7,891 nt of DNA from an uncultured Selenomonadaceae bacterium (GCA_905235425.1 CAJOKY010000104.1:1-7891); one strand, 5' to 3'; shown: positions 1-6,958, counted from the first letter of the stretch. Made by a program: numbers and translations. The notes: generated from the sequence alone by a model not told the origin.

Positions 1-135
1 AAAGGTATGCGCCGCCTTACGCGTGAAAATTGCGATATGCTGGTAAAAATTCCAATGGTCGGCAAAATTAATTCGCTGAATGCCTCTGCCGCCGCCGCTG
101 TCTTGATGTATGAAATATTACGTCAAAGAAGTTAG
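1..135 (+). CDS. rlmB: 23S rRNA 2'-O-ribose methyltransferase RlmB (SpoU/TrmH family), 3' end only
   Basis: Frame 1 is open from the first base and ends with TAG at 133-135, giving the last 44 residues of a protein whose start lies outside the window. The C-terminal SpoU/TrmH signature is clear: ENCD, then KIPMVGKINSLNASAA, then a final YEILRQR. In this family the IPM-G and SLN-S-A segments belong to the deep trefoil knot that binds S-adenosylmethionine and forms the dimer. RlmB methylates the 2'-OH of G2251 in the 23S rRNA peptidyl-transferase loop. The family assignment is secure; the exact RlmB paralogue is inferred, because other TrmH-family enzymes share this tail. Only 34 bases separate its stop from the GTPase gene and I see no terminator between them, so read-through into the next cluster is possible. 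Confidence 0.8.
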   Translation, partial: KGMRRLTRENCDMLVKIPMVGKINSLNASAAAAVLMYEILRQRS

Positions 136-169
136 CGGTTAATGTTTAGTTTAAGGAGGTCTAAATTTT

Positions 170-1639
170 ATGGAATTTAAAAACAAAAACGTCGAACAGG
201 ATTATTTGCAAACAGTCGAACGCCTTAAGATGTTGATTGATTCGCCGATTGACGACAGAAAATATTTGTGGGATACGACGGTTGAGCTTTATGCAAAAAA
301 AATTGAACAAGTGTGCCATGTACTCGGTGACGAAATTTTAGAAGATGAAAAGTTTGACAGTGAATTTAAAAATTTGCGTGATGCACTTAAATCTTTTTTA
401 TCACGTTGTGCAAGCCCTGAATTTCAAATTGCTTTCGTCGGAACAATTAAAGCCGGAAAGTCCACGCTTATAAATGCGCTTTTAAATTACGAATTGGCAT
501 CAACCCGCGTAACACCGGAAACAGCCGCCTTGACAAAATTTAAACACGCCGATAAAGATTCCCTTGAAGTCAGCTTTTACACCGAATCCGAGTGGGAAGA
601 ACTTTGGAAGAGTGCCACTTCAACCACAAACAGCGTATTCATTAAAGACTATCAAGCTTTAAATGCCGACGCCGAAAAATCCAAGTGGCTCAATCACGAA
701 GGCTTTCATAAAAATTGTGAAAGTAAAGCTGAATTGAAAGCCGAAATTGAAAAATGGACTTCGTCAAAATCACCGGTTCACTACTTTGTTAAAGAAGTTT
801 CGGTCGGCTTGAAAGATTTTGAAATGCCGGAAGGCGTTGTTTTCATTGATACGCCGGGATTAAATGACGCCGTAGAATTTCGCTCCAACATTACGCGCCA
901 ATACATTAACCGCGCCAATGCCGTTTTTATGTGCGTAAAATCTGATTCGTTGACAGGCGACGAACTGAAAACTTTGTATCGCGTCTTCACGAACACTCAC
1001 GGCAAAGTTAATAAAGTTTACGTTATCGGCACGCAACTTGACACGTTGGGTCGTCCTCAAAAAGATTGGCAAGAACAGTCCGTAGAATGGACAAAGTATT
1101 TGGAAGAACCTTCCTGCTACGGCGATAAAAAATTGGTTGCCAACAATTTAATTCCCGTGTCAGCGTACTTTTACAGCTTGCTTGAAGATTATCGCGCAGG
1201 GCGTCTTGATGACGACAAACAATTTGATTTGGAGTCGGCACTTTTGAAATTGCGTATTCGTCGTAACCAACTTGATGAACGTTTTGATGAGCTTGAAGAT
1301 TTCACCAACATAAAATTTTTGTACAAGAAAATTCAGGCTGAAGTTGTTGACAAGTACAAGTCTGAATTGATTGACGATATTTGCAGAGCTTATGAAAATT
1401 GTCAATTCGGCTTGAAAAAAGTTCTCGGCGACAAAAAGCTTGAGCAGGAAAAAGTTATTAAGGATAGCCAACTTAGCATTGATGAAATAAGGCAGGAACG
1501 CGACAAAAGATTACAGGAACTTCAACAGGCGCAGGAAGATAAACGCGAACTTGAAGTTTTCGTCAAGCAACTTAAAGCCGAAACCAATCATCGTGTTGAA
1601 GAAGTCATAGCAATGATAAAAGGCACCAATCGGAGGTGA
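170..1639 (+). CDS. Dynamin-like GTPase (large GTPase with C-terminal coiled coil)
   Basis: A 489-aa protein with a dynamin-type GTPase domain after about 85 helical residues. The P-loop is G91-TIKAGKST-99, the switch I region has conserved Thr (VTPET, 114-118), and G3 is D227-TPG-230 in the context FIDTPGLND. G4 appears to be T288-QLD-291 after a hydrophobic strand (KVYVIG), which differs from the usual T/N-K-x-D. The C-terminal third is helical, with a charged coiled coil at about 420-475. Bacterial dynamin-like proteins hydrolyse GTP and often deform or tether membranes. This one is shorter than full-length members (about 600-700 aa or more) and shows no obvious hydrophobic paddle, so it may rely on partners for membrane contact. 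The start is supported by AAGGAGGT at 153-160. It is the first of four closely spaced genes, and its stop lies 5 bases before the next start. The family call is firm; the cellular role is not known. Confidence 0.85.
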   Translation: MEFKNKNVEQDYLQTVERLKMLIDSPIDDRKYLWDTTVELYAKKIEQVCHVLGDEILEDEKFDSEFKNLRDALKSFLSRCASPEFQIAFVGTIKAGKSTLINALLNYELASTRVTPETAALTKFKHADKDSLEVSFYTESEWEELWKSATSTTNSVFIKDYQALNADAEKSKWLNHEGFHKNCESKAELKAEIEKWTSSKSPVHYFVKEVSVGLKDFEMPEGVVFIDTPGLNDAVEFRSNITRQYINRANAVFMCVKSDSLTGDELKTLYRVFTNTHGKVNKVYVIGTQLDTLGRPQKDWQEQSVEWTKYLEEPSCYGDKKLVANNLIPVSAYFYSLLEDYRAGRLDDDKQFDLESALLKLRIRRNQLDERFDELEDFTNIKFLYKKIQAEVVDKYKSELIDDICRAYENCQFGLKKVLGDKKLEQEKVIKDSQLSIDEIRQERDKRLQELQQAQEDKRELEVFVKQLKAETNHRVEEVIAMIKGTNRR

Positions 1640-1644
1640 TTTAA

Positions 1645-2346
1645 ATGTTGTGGACGACGATTTTAAAACAGTTGGCATTGGCGGCAATTCCGCTTATTAT
1701 CGATGCCGGCAAAAAACTTTTGGAAAAAATCAGTTCAACGCCTTCAGTCAATTCAAAAAGCACCGTCATTGACATTGAGCAAGTCAATAAGTCGTTGAGT
1801 GAACTGCGCGAAAATATTTTGGCGAAAAGTCAGCCCGCCATCGACAAAGTTAATGAATCCATTGACGCGTTTCTTGAAGAACAACTTTTTCTGTTGGAAG
1901 ACCGCGCAGAACTTTTAAAACGCTATAACATTTCTTCGCGCAGTGTTGAATATCGCGTTGAGGATATTAAACGCCGCACGAATAAATTTTGGCGGAGCGC
2001 TTTAAACTTGCGCATTTCTTTGGACGATTCGCGTTGCCGTGAAATTTTGATGATGCCCGCCGGTCAAAGTAAGGCTGATAAAATTGTCGCTTTTACTAAC
2101 GAAGTTTTGACGCAGACTCTTGACGAATACGCGGCAATGTTGCGTGATGAATTGAAAGATTTATACGCCGATATGGAAGACGAAATTTCCCGCTCCGTGT
2201 CACGTCTTGAAGGCAACGTCAATGAATACGCCGAAATTGTCAACGCGATTGATGAAAAAGACGATGAAAAATTTGAGCGTATTACTGCGCGTGCACAAAG
2301 TAAAGTTTTTGCCTGTGACATTATTCTTGAGAAAGTTGGTGCTTAA
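1645..2346 (+). CDS. Helical GTPase-partner protein A with hydrophobic N-terminus (unrecognised family)
   Basis: A 233-aa protein I do not recognise. Residues 1-20 contain a hydrophobic stretch (LALAAIPLII at 10-19) followed by a basic helix (KKLLEK), suggesting membrane insertion or peripheral anchoring; there is no signal-peptidase-like site. The rest looks almost entirely alpha-helical and charged, with few Gly or Pro after residue 65. Residues 125-163 align without gaps to residues 138-176 of the next protein (14 of 39 identical by my count, including the shared CREIL/CKEIL core), so the two are paralogues. The ribosome site GGAGGTGAT (1632-1640) overlaps the GTPase stop codon, so the two genes are almost certainly co-translated from one mRNA. 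The inferred role is a partner or membrane adaptor of the dynamin-like GTPase. No enzymatic motif is visible. Confidence 0.75.
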   Translation: MLWTTILKQLALAAIPLIIDAGKKLLEKISSTPSVNSKSTVIDIEQVNKSLSELRENILAKSQPAIDKVNESIDAFLEEQLFLLEDRAELLKRYNISSRSVEYRVEDIKRRTNKFWRSALNLRISLDDSRCREILMMPAGQSKADKIVAFTNEVLTQTLDEYAAMLRDELKDLYADMEDEISRSVSRLEGNVNEYAEIVNAIDEKDDEKFERITARAQSKVFACDIILEKVGA

Positions 2347-2347
2347 A

Positions 2348-3097
2348 ATGGGATTTTTTGGTAGCCTTTGGGAGGGTATAAAGAAAATTGGTACAAAGAT
2401 TAAAGAATTTTTCTTCCCTCCTCCTCCTCCTCCTCCTCCGATAACAACTTCGCAGACAAAAGACACAACCGAAAATATTGGTAAAAGCGGCTCTTATGAA
2501 ACGACTACTACGATTTCCGAAGTACGCGATTATGAGAAGATGATACGCGGCTATTTGACGACTTACGAACCGAAGGCAAAAAAGCAAGAGGGTACTTATA
2601 AAAAATACGTCCGCGACTTATTTGGTCATTTGATTGACTCATTAAGAGCTAATGAAAATTTCGCCCAAAGTTTTTCCTTAAAAAATTTTGAGAAAGAAAA
2701 AGATCGGCTTTGTGATGAAATTGATGGCGCGATTGTAACAGTTATAAGATCTAAACTGTCGTCAGATAACAGCGATTGCAAGGAGATTCTTGATATGGAT
2801 GAGGGTGATAAAAAGAAACAACGTATGGAAAAGTTTGTAGATGAAACTATTCGTGAAGCTCAAGATAATTTGGCTAAAAAAGTTTCGGATACAATGAATA
2901 ACATTGAGAAAAATCTTGAAGAACTTCTTGACGGTCAAGTTGAGAAGCGCGAACGCGACGCGAAGAGTAAGGCAAATACCTATGATCAGTGGGAAAGCGA
3001 AATGGAAAATGAAACTTTTGACATTGAACGCGCACAACTTCCGGCACTGAAAAAACTCTACGCCATTGAACAGATTGAAAAAATTATGGCGGCGTAA
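2348..3097 (+). CDS. Helical GTPase-partner protein B with amphipathic N-terminus and polyproline (unrecognised family)
   Basis: A 249-aa protein. I chose the ATG at 2348, one base after the upstream stop, rather than an in-frame ATG at 2207 that would overlap the upstream gene by 140 bases. The short form begins with MGFFGSLWEGIKKIGTKIK, an amphipathic helix with bulky hydrophobics on one face and lysines on the other, as expected for a membrane-binding helix. Then come FFF and eight consecutive prolines (24-31), a Thr/Ser-rich linker (33-57), and a long charged helical region (60-249). Residues 138-176 match the preceding protein (paralogue). There is no good Shine-Dalgarno sequence just upstream, so translation probably depends on coupling to the preceding gene. 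Eight prolines in a row would be expected to need elongation factor P. Function is unknown; the inferred role is a second membrane-contacting partner of the GTPase. Confidence 0.72.
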   Translation: MGFFGSLWEGIKKIGTKIKEFFFPPPPPPPPITTSQTKDTTENIGKSGSYETTTTISEVRDYEKMIRGYLTTYEPKAKKQEGTYKKYVRDLFGHLIDSLRANENFAQSFSLKNFEKEKDRLCDEIDGAIVTVIRSKLSSDNSDCKEILDMDEGDKKKQRMEKFVDETIREAQDNLAKKVSDTMNNIEKNLEELLDGQVEKRERDAKSKANTYDQWESEMENETFDIERAQLPALKKLYAIEQIEKIMAA

Positions 3098-3111
3098 AGG
3101 AGATATTTTTC

Positions 3112-3744
3112 ATGGCTATAGTTGCAACAAATTGGAAATATGAATATTTGAAACTTCAAAAACAATTGGATACTTTGCAAGCGGAAAATATCCAACTTCG
3201 TGAAAATTCGGATAAAGTTTCTCTTGCCGATTCTGTGGCTGAATTTTCTGCGCTTAAAGATGAAGTTGCTAACCTTCGCGCAGATTTAAATTCGCTCATT
3301 GAACTTGTGAAAATTGTTGCGGCTAATCAACTTTTGGCTAATGTCGAACGTGAAATTTTACAGCCGCAAACTAAGAAAAATGAATCCAATACAGGCATAG
3401 AGTATAAAACTGTCGTTGAAAATACCAATTACGACAATTATAAACGGAATAATGACCCTATCAACTACAATAATAATTTTGCAAGCGTCACAGCAGAAAT
3501 TAAAAATCGGACGGGGATACATGCGCGTCCCGCGTCTGTGTTTGTGCAAACCGCCTCTAAATTCCGCTCTTCAATTAAACTTTCAGCTAAAGGCAAGACT
3601 GTTGACGCAAAAAGCATTCTTATGCTTATGTCAATGGGATTGACTAAGGGTACAGAAGTCATCATTTCGGCAGAAGGTTCGGATGCTTATGACGCTGTCT
3701 TGGCGTTGAAAAAATTAATCGACAATAAATTTGGCGAAGAATAA
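3112..3744 (+). CDS. Coiled-coil protein with C-terminal HPr phosphocarrier domain
   Basis: A 210-aa protein with three parts. Residues 8-82 are coiled coil (leucine heptads such as LQKQLDTLQAENIQL and LKDEVANLRADL). Residues 83-123 form an Asn-rich, probably disordered linker. Residues 124-210 form a complete HPr domain. The active-site loop TGIHARPAS places the phosphorylatable histidine at His137 with Arg139 beside it, and DAKSILMLMSMG places the HPr-kinase-type serine at Ser168. Both match His15 and Ser46 of Gram-positive HPr, and the domain closely resembles Bacillus HPr. HPr normally stands alone at about 85-90 aa, so the N-terminal extension is unusual. Known HPr carries phosphate from Enzyme I to sugar permeases and, when Ser-phosphorylated, acts in catabolite control. 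The ribosome site AAAGGAG (3096-3102) overlaps the preceding stop. As the last gene of the GTPase cluster it may couple PTS state to that complex (inference). It could also be this organism's general HPr. Confidence 0.85.
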   Translation: MAIVATNWKYEYLKLQKQLDTLQAENIQLRENSDKVSLADSVAEFSALKDEVANLRADLNSLIELVKIVAANQLLANVEREILQPQTKKNESNTGIEYKTVVENTNYDNYKRNNDPINYNNNFASVTAEIKNRTGIHARPASVFVQTASKFRSSIKLSAKGKTVDAKSILMLMSMGLTKGTEVIISAEGSDAYDAVLALKKLIDNKFGEE

Positions 3745-3761
3745 AATTTAAAATCAAAAAA

Positions 3762-3800
3762 ATTTTTCCCTAAAGCTTAGCGCGGCAGGGAATTTTTTTT
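3762..3800 (+). terminator. Rho-independent terminator after the GTPase-HPr cluster
   Basis: The stem TTCCCT (3766-3771) pairs with AGGGAA (3787-3792) around a 15-base loop and is followed by eight T residues (3793-3800). A-rich sequence precedes the left arm, so weaker termination from the opposite strand is possible. It lies 18 bases after the stop of the HPr-domain gene and marks the end of the cluster. Confidence 0.75.
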
Positions 3801-3823
3801 ATGTCTTTCAAGCGATTATGTTA

Positions 3824-3852
3824 TTGTCAAAACTCGCAAGGCAGTTTAAAAT
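3824..3852 (+). promoter_or_regulatory. Sigma-70/sigma-A-type promoter of the chemoreceptor gene
   Basis: TTGTCA (3824-3829) and TAAAAT (3847-3852) are separated by 17 bases; each box matches the consensus at five of six positions. Transcription would start near 3859, giving a leader of about 33 bases. It sits between the upstream terminator and the chemoreceptor gene. I see no sigma-28 (flagellar) consensus here. Confidence 0.6.
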
Positions 3853-3875
3853 TATCGCAAAATAATCATCATAAT

Positions 3876-3880
3876 GGAGG
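3876..3880 (+). promoter_or_regulatory. Shine-Dalgarno site that sets the chemoreceptor start
   Basis: GGAGG overlaps the first in-frame ATG (3874-3876) and lies 11 bases before the next one (3892). No comparable site precedes 3874, so the longer reading is unlikely and 3892 is preferred. Confidence 0.65.
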
Positions 3881-3891
3881 CGTATAGGGAA

Positions 3892-5631
3892 ATGTCGAGT
3901 ATGTCAATTACAAAAAAATTATTTCTCGCATTTGGTCTAATGTTCATAATGTTTGCGGGATTCGGCGGCTTTCTGCTTTATTCATTCAGCAACATTGTAA
4001 GCGAAAATGAAAACGTCGGCGATTGGATATCGTCACACGTCGTAGTTTCGGACGTAAACGATAAACTTGACGATGTACAGCGCTCGGCGCTTATGCTTAT
4101 AATTACGAATGGTACTTCCGACCAGCCGCGTTGGTTTTCTACATTTGCCCAAAGAATTGCTGAAGTTGACAACGCCTTCTCAAGATATCAGAACAGTTTA
4201 GACAAATTTGTTTACACCGATGAAAATGAACGCCAACAAGATTTAGAGTTGCTTAACAAAGAATTGGCGCTGTGGGAAGAATATAAATCACAACTGCATA
4301 AGGTTGAAACGCTCCTGCAGACAGGAACGCCTACCGAAATAAATTTGCATCTGCGCGGGGATTTGTCAAGCAGTTACGAGGCGCTTGATGAATTGATGAG
4401 AAAAGACGGCGAAGATTGCAATAAGGGACTTTATGAAGCGACTGAAAAAGCAGATGAAGTATTTGACAAACTTATAACGCGCGTGCATATAAGCGGTGTC
4501 GTGCTTATCTTGATGTTGATTTTAAGCGGCTTTGTAGTAAGCTTGCTTGTCAAGACGATAAAATATTCTGTAGTTGAAATGGAAGATGTTGCCACGCGTG
4601 TTGCGAAGGGCGACTTGTCTAAAGAAATTGAAAGCCTTACCGATGATGAATTTGGTTTTATATCAACGCAGTTTAATTCAGTCATAAAACACGTACGCGA
4701 CATTATAAAAAATATGCAGGAAACTTCAAAGACTGTTTCTGAAGACGCCGAATCTTTATATAAAAGTTTTGCACGCTCAGCCGAAAGTGTAGAAAGCGTT
4801 GCCATATCTGTTGCTACAGTTACCGATAACGTCTTGACACAGCGTAAAAATTTAATTGAAACAAAAACGCACGTACATCAAATGGAAGGCGACGTTAAAA
4901 AAGCCGTAACTTCTATGAAAAGCGGATTGGAAAGCGTCCAAAATACCGCCAAGCAGGCTACGGAAGGCAGTGCGTTGGCAATTGAAACTGTTAAGCAGAT
5001 GAATGAAATTGCTAAGGCGGTGCAAGAATCTGCTAAGATTGTACGCGAACTCGGCGAAAATTCCAAAGAAATAGGTTCAATAGTGGAGACAATCTCAAAT
5101 ATCGCGGGACAAACAAATTTGTTGGCGCTTAACGCGGCGATTGAGGCGGCAAGAGCCGGTGAACAAGGGCGCGGGTTCGCCGTTGTTGCTGATGAAGTTC
5201 GCAAACTGGCGGAAGGTTCACAAGAGGCGGTTGAAAAAATCGGCACCATTATTGAAACAATTCAAGTTACTACTGAAAATGCCGTACAAGCTATGGAAAC
5301 CGGCAGAAGTCGCGTTGAACAGGGACGCGGCAACGTTGAAACTACAGGACACTCTTTCCAAGAAATTGTCGGTATGATTCGTACGGCGGAGGAAAATTCT
5401 TTAATCGTTATGAAAGTCATTGACCGCTTGCTTGAACCTATGAAAACTATCGTTGACCGCACCGAGCAGGCTGTAAATCTTTCGGACGAAGTTGTAAACG
5501 AAATTGAATCCATTTCTATCGTGACTGCGCAACAGGCAAGCAGTGTCGTACAAGTTGCGGAGGACAGTAAGACGCTTACCGGTCTTTCAAACAATTTGAA
5601 TGAGGTTGTTCACAAATTTAAACTGAGCTAA
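3892..5631 (+). CDS. Methyl-accepting chemotaxis protein (transmembrane chemoreceptor)
   Basis: A 579-aa protein from the preferred ATG at 3892; an ATG at 3874 would add six residues but overlaps the ribosome site. Residues 9-32 form the first membrane helix (LFLAFGLMFIMFAGFGGFLL). About 165 residues of mostly helical extracytoplasmic sensor follow, resembling a four-helix-bundle ligand domain, then a second membrane helix at about 199-221 and a HAMP segment to about 275. The long cytoplasmic coiled coil carries the conserved signalling hairpin tip IAGQTNLLALNAAIEAARAG, followed by GRGFAVVADEVRKLAE, the contact site for CheA and CheW. The chain ends in VVHKFKLS, with no CheR-tethering pentapeptide (NWETF type). 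The protein senses an unknown ligand and controls CheA autophosphorylation. The gene has its own promoter and is bounded by terminators, so it is probably monocistronic. No other che or flagellar gene is in view. Confidence 0.93.
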   Translation: MSSMSITKKLFLAFGLMFIMFAGFGGFLLYSFSNIVSENENVGDWISSHVVVSDVNDKLDDVQRSALMLIITNGTSDQPRWFSTFAQRIAEVDNAFSRYQNSLDKFVYTDENERQQDLELLNKELALWEEYKSQLHKVETLLQTGTPTEINLHLRGDLSSSYEALDELMRKDGEDCNKGLYEATEKADEVFDKLITRVHISGVVLILMLILSGFVVSLLVKTIKYSVVEMEDVATRVAKGDLSKEIESLTDDEFGFISTQFNSVIKHVRDIIKNMQETSKTVSEDAESLYKSFARSAESVESVAISVATVTDNVLTQRKNLIETKTHVHQMEGDVKKAVTSMKSGLESVQNTAKQATEGSALAIETVKQMNEIAKAVQESAKIVRELGENSKEIGSIVETISNIAGQTNLLALNAAIEAARAGEQGRGFAVVADEVRKLAEGSQEAVEKIGTIIETIQVTTENAVQAMETGRSRVEQGRGNVETTGHSFQEIVGMIRTAEENSLIVMKVIDRLLEPMKTIVDRTEQAVNLSDEVVNEIESISIVTAQQASSVVQVAEDSKTLTGLSNNLNEVVHKFKLS

Positions 5632-5651
5632 AAATTGATTATCTGCGTGAC

Positions 5652-5695
5652 AAAAAAATTTCCCGTCGGTACAAAACCTTCGGGATTTTTCTTTT
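5652..5695. terminator. Bidirectional Rho-independent terminator between convergent genes
   Basis: TCCCG (5661-5665) pairs with CGGGA (5681-5685), with an extra GG/CC pairing inside the loop. On the + strand it is followed by a T-rich run (5686-5695); on the - strand the run of A at 5652-5658 gives a T tract. It can therefore end the chemoreceptor transcript and also the convergent fprA transcript. Confidence 0.7.
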
Positions 5696-5779
5696 AGTAA
5701 GTAGTAAATAGTAAGTAGTAAGTAGTGTTTTCAACTACTCATTATTCACTACTAACTACTCACTACCAACTACTTACTA
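5695..5779. repeat. Heptanucleotide repeats arranged as an inverted repeat, overlapping the fprA 3' end
   Basis: The left arm is four TAGTAAG-type heptads in register (TAGTAAG, TAGTAAA, TAGTAAG, TAGTAAG) plus TAGTG. The right arm is heptads of the reverse-complement type (CTACTCA, TTATTCA, CTACTAA, CTACTCA, CTACCAA, CTACTTA). Arms of 33 bases (5695-5727 and 5747-5779) pair at 28 of 33 positions around a 19-base centre, giving a long imperfect hairpin. The right arm covers the last codons and stop of fprA (from 5763). The repeat unit is related to the array at 6959-7305. Confidence 0.85.
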
Positions 5780-6935
5780 TCTTCTCTTCAATTTCGTCAA
5801 GCTGATTTTTTGTCGGCACATTTAAAATTTTAATCTTGTCAAGAATAATTTCAAAACCCGCTGCCTTCAATTCATCTTCAACCATACCGATACTTTGACC
5901 GCTCCAGCCGTATGAACCAAATGCAAACGCCTTGTGATTCTGCGGACGCAATCCCTTAATGTAGCAGAGAAACTGCGCGATTGTCGGCATAAGCTGATTA
6001 TGAATTGTCGGTGAACCTACGGCAAGATATTTACTCTTAAAAATATCCGTGACAATGTCGGAAAGCGGCGTATGTTTCACGTCGTAATAAGCGGCGGGAA
6101 TTTTTTTCTTTGCAAATGCTTCAGTTATTGTGTGCGCAATAATTTCAGTTGAATGCCACATTGAATCAAATACAATAACCGCACGCTCCGCAACTTCGCC
6201 GCTACTCCAATCTTTGTAGCATTCCAAAATTTTATCAATATGTGAACGCCAACTTACGCCGTGACCGGTAGCTATCATTTCAATTTCTAAATCGCCCAGC
6301 GCCTTTAATGCTGTCTGCGCCTGTTTACCGAACGGCATTAAGATATTGGCGTAATATTTTTTAGCCTCGTACAAAATTGTTTCCAAATTATTTTCGTCAT
6401 CAAAACGCATTGACGCGGCTAAATGTTGACCGAAGGCGTCGTTTGAAAATAAAATTTTTTCTTCAGGACAGTACGTAACCATTGAGTCCGGCCAGTGCAA
6501 CATCGGCGTCGGTACAAATTGCAAAGTACGCTGACCGATTGAAATTTTATCGCCTGCCTTAACCGGCTTGTAATTCAGTTCACCGTAGCGCGTAGACAAG
6601 CCTTTCAAGCCGTTAGGTTGAGTCGTGATAATTTCGGCATTTGGTGCAAGGGCGGCAATTTCGCGTAACGCGCCGGAATGGTCGGGCTCAACGTGACTTG
6701 AAACAATTACGTCAATTTTTGCAGGATTGATAACTGAAGAAATTCTTTCAAGCAACTCATCTTTGAAGTCGATTTTCACTGTATCAATCAGCGTAATTTT
6801 TTCGTCCAAAATTAAGTACGCGTTGTAGCTCGTGCCGCGTGAAGTTTCGTAGCCGTGAAAATTTCTAAGCGACCAATCGATAGCACCGACCCAGTAAATA
6901 TTTTTGCGAATCTCAACTGCTTTAAAATTTCCCAT
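5763..6935 (-). CDS. fprA: FprA-type A-type flavoprotein (diiron O2/NO reductase)
   Basis: A complete 390-aa protein, near the usual length of about 400. Residues 1-245 form a metallo-beta-lactamase-like diiron domain with all ligands visible: H81-x-E83-x-D85-H86 (SSHVEPDHSG), H147 (LHWPD), D166 (SNDAFG) and H225 (TGHG). Residues 252-385 form a flavodoxin domain with FMN-binding loops FDSMWHSTE and GSPTIHNQ, plus FGSYGWSGQ. No rubredoxin or other C-terminal extension is fused, so this is the class that takes electrons from a separate rubredoxin or F420/NADH partner. In anaerobes these enzymes reduce O2 to water and/or NO to N2O in the cytoplasm as detoxification. The start is fixed by AAAGGAG (6944-6950), 8 bases upstream of the ATG. 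The last residues (IVSSW) and the TAG stop are encoded within the heptad repeat, so the C-terminus may have been remodelled by repeat spread. It converges on the chemoreceptor gene. The O2 versus NO preference cannot be read from sequence. Confidence 0.93.
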   Translation of the reverse strand: MGNFKAVEIRKNIYWVGAIDWSLRNFHGYETSRGTSYNAYLILDEKITLIDTVKIDFKDELLERISSVINPAKIDVIVSSHVEPDHSGALREIAALAPNAEIITTQPNGLKGLSTRYGELNYKPVKAGDKISIGQRTLQFVPTPMLHWPDSMVTYCPEEKILFSNDAFGQHLAASMRFDDENNLETILYEAKKYYANILMPFGKQAQTALKALGDLEIEMIATGHGVSWRSHIDKILECYKDWSSGEVAERAVIVFDSMWHSTEIIAHTITEAFAKKKIPAAYYDVKHTPLSDIVTDIFKSKYLAVGSPTIHNQLMPTIAQFLCYIKGLRPQNHKAFAFGSYGWSGQSIGMVEDELKAAGFEIILDKIKILNVPTKNQLDEIEEKIVSSW

Positions 6936-6958
6936 TCACAATTCTCCTTTAATTCATT

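Noticed and set aside
2207..2347. Longer start for partner B at the upstream in-frame ATG
   Set aside because: It would overlap partner A by 140 bases, has no ribosome site, and the added residues (basic and low-complexity) look like out-of-frame reading of partner A. The amphipathic start at 2348 is more natural.
3874..3891. Chemoreceptor start at ATG 3874
   Set aside because: The ATG is part of the GGAGG ribosome site itself and nothing suitable lies upstream; 3892 is properly spaced.
4431..5594. Several minus-strand ORFs of 110-124 codons within the chemoreceptor gene
   Set aside because: They are Ser/Thr/Ile-rich shadows of the repetitive coiled-coil codons on the coding strand, with no ribosome sites.
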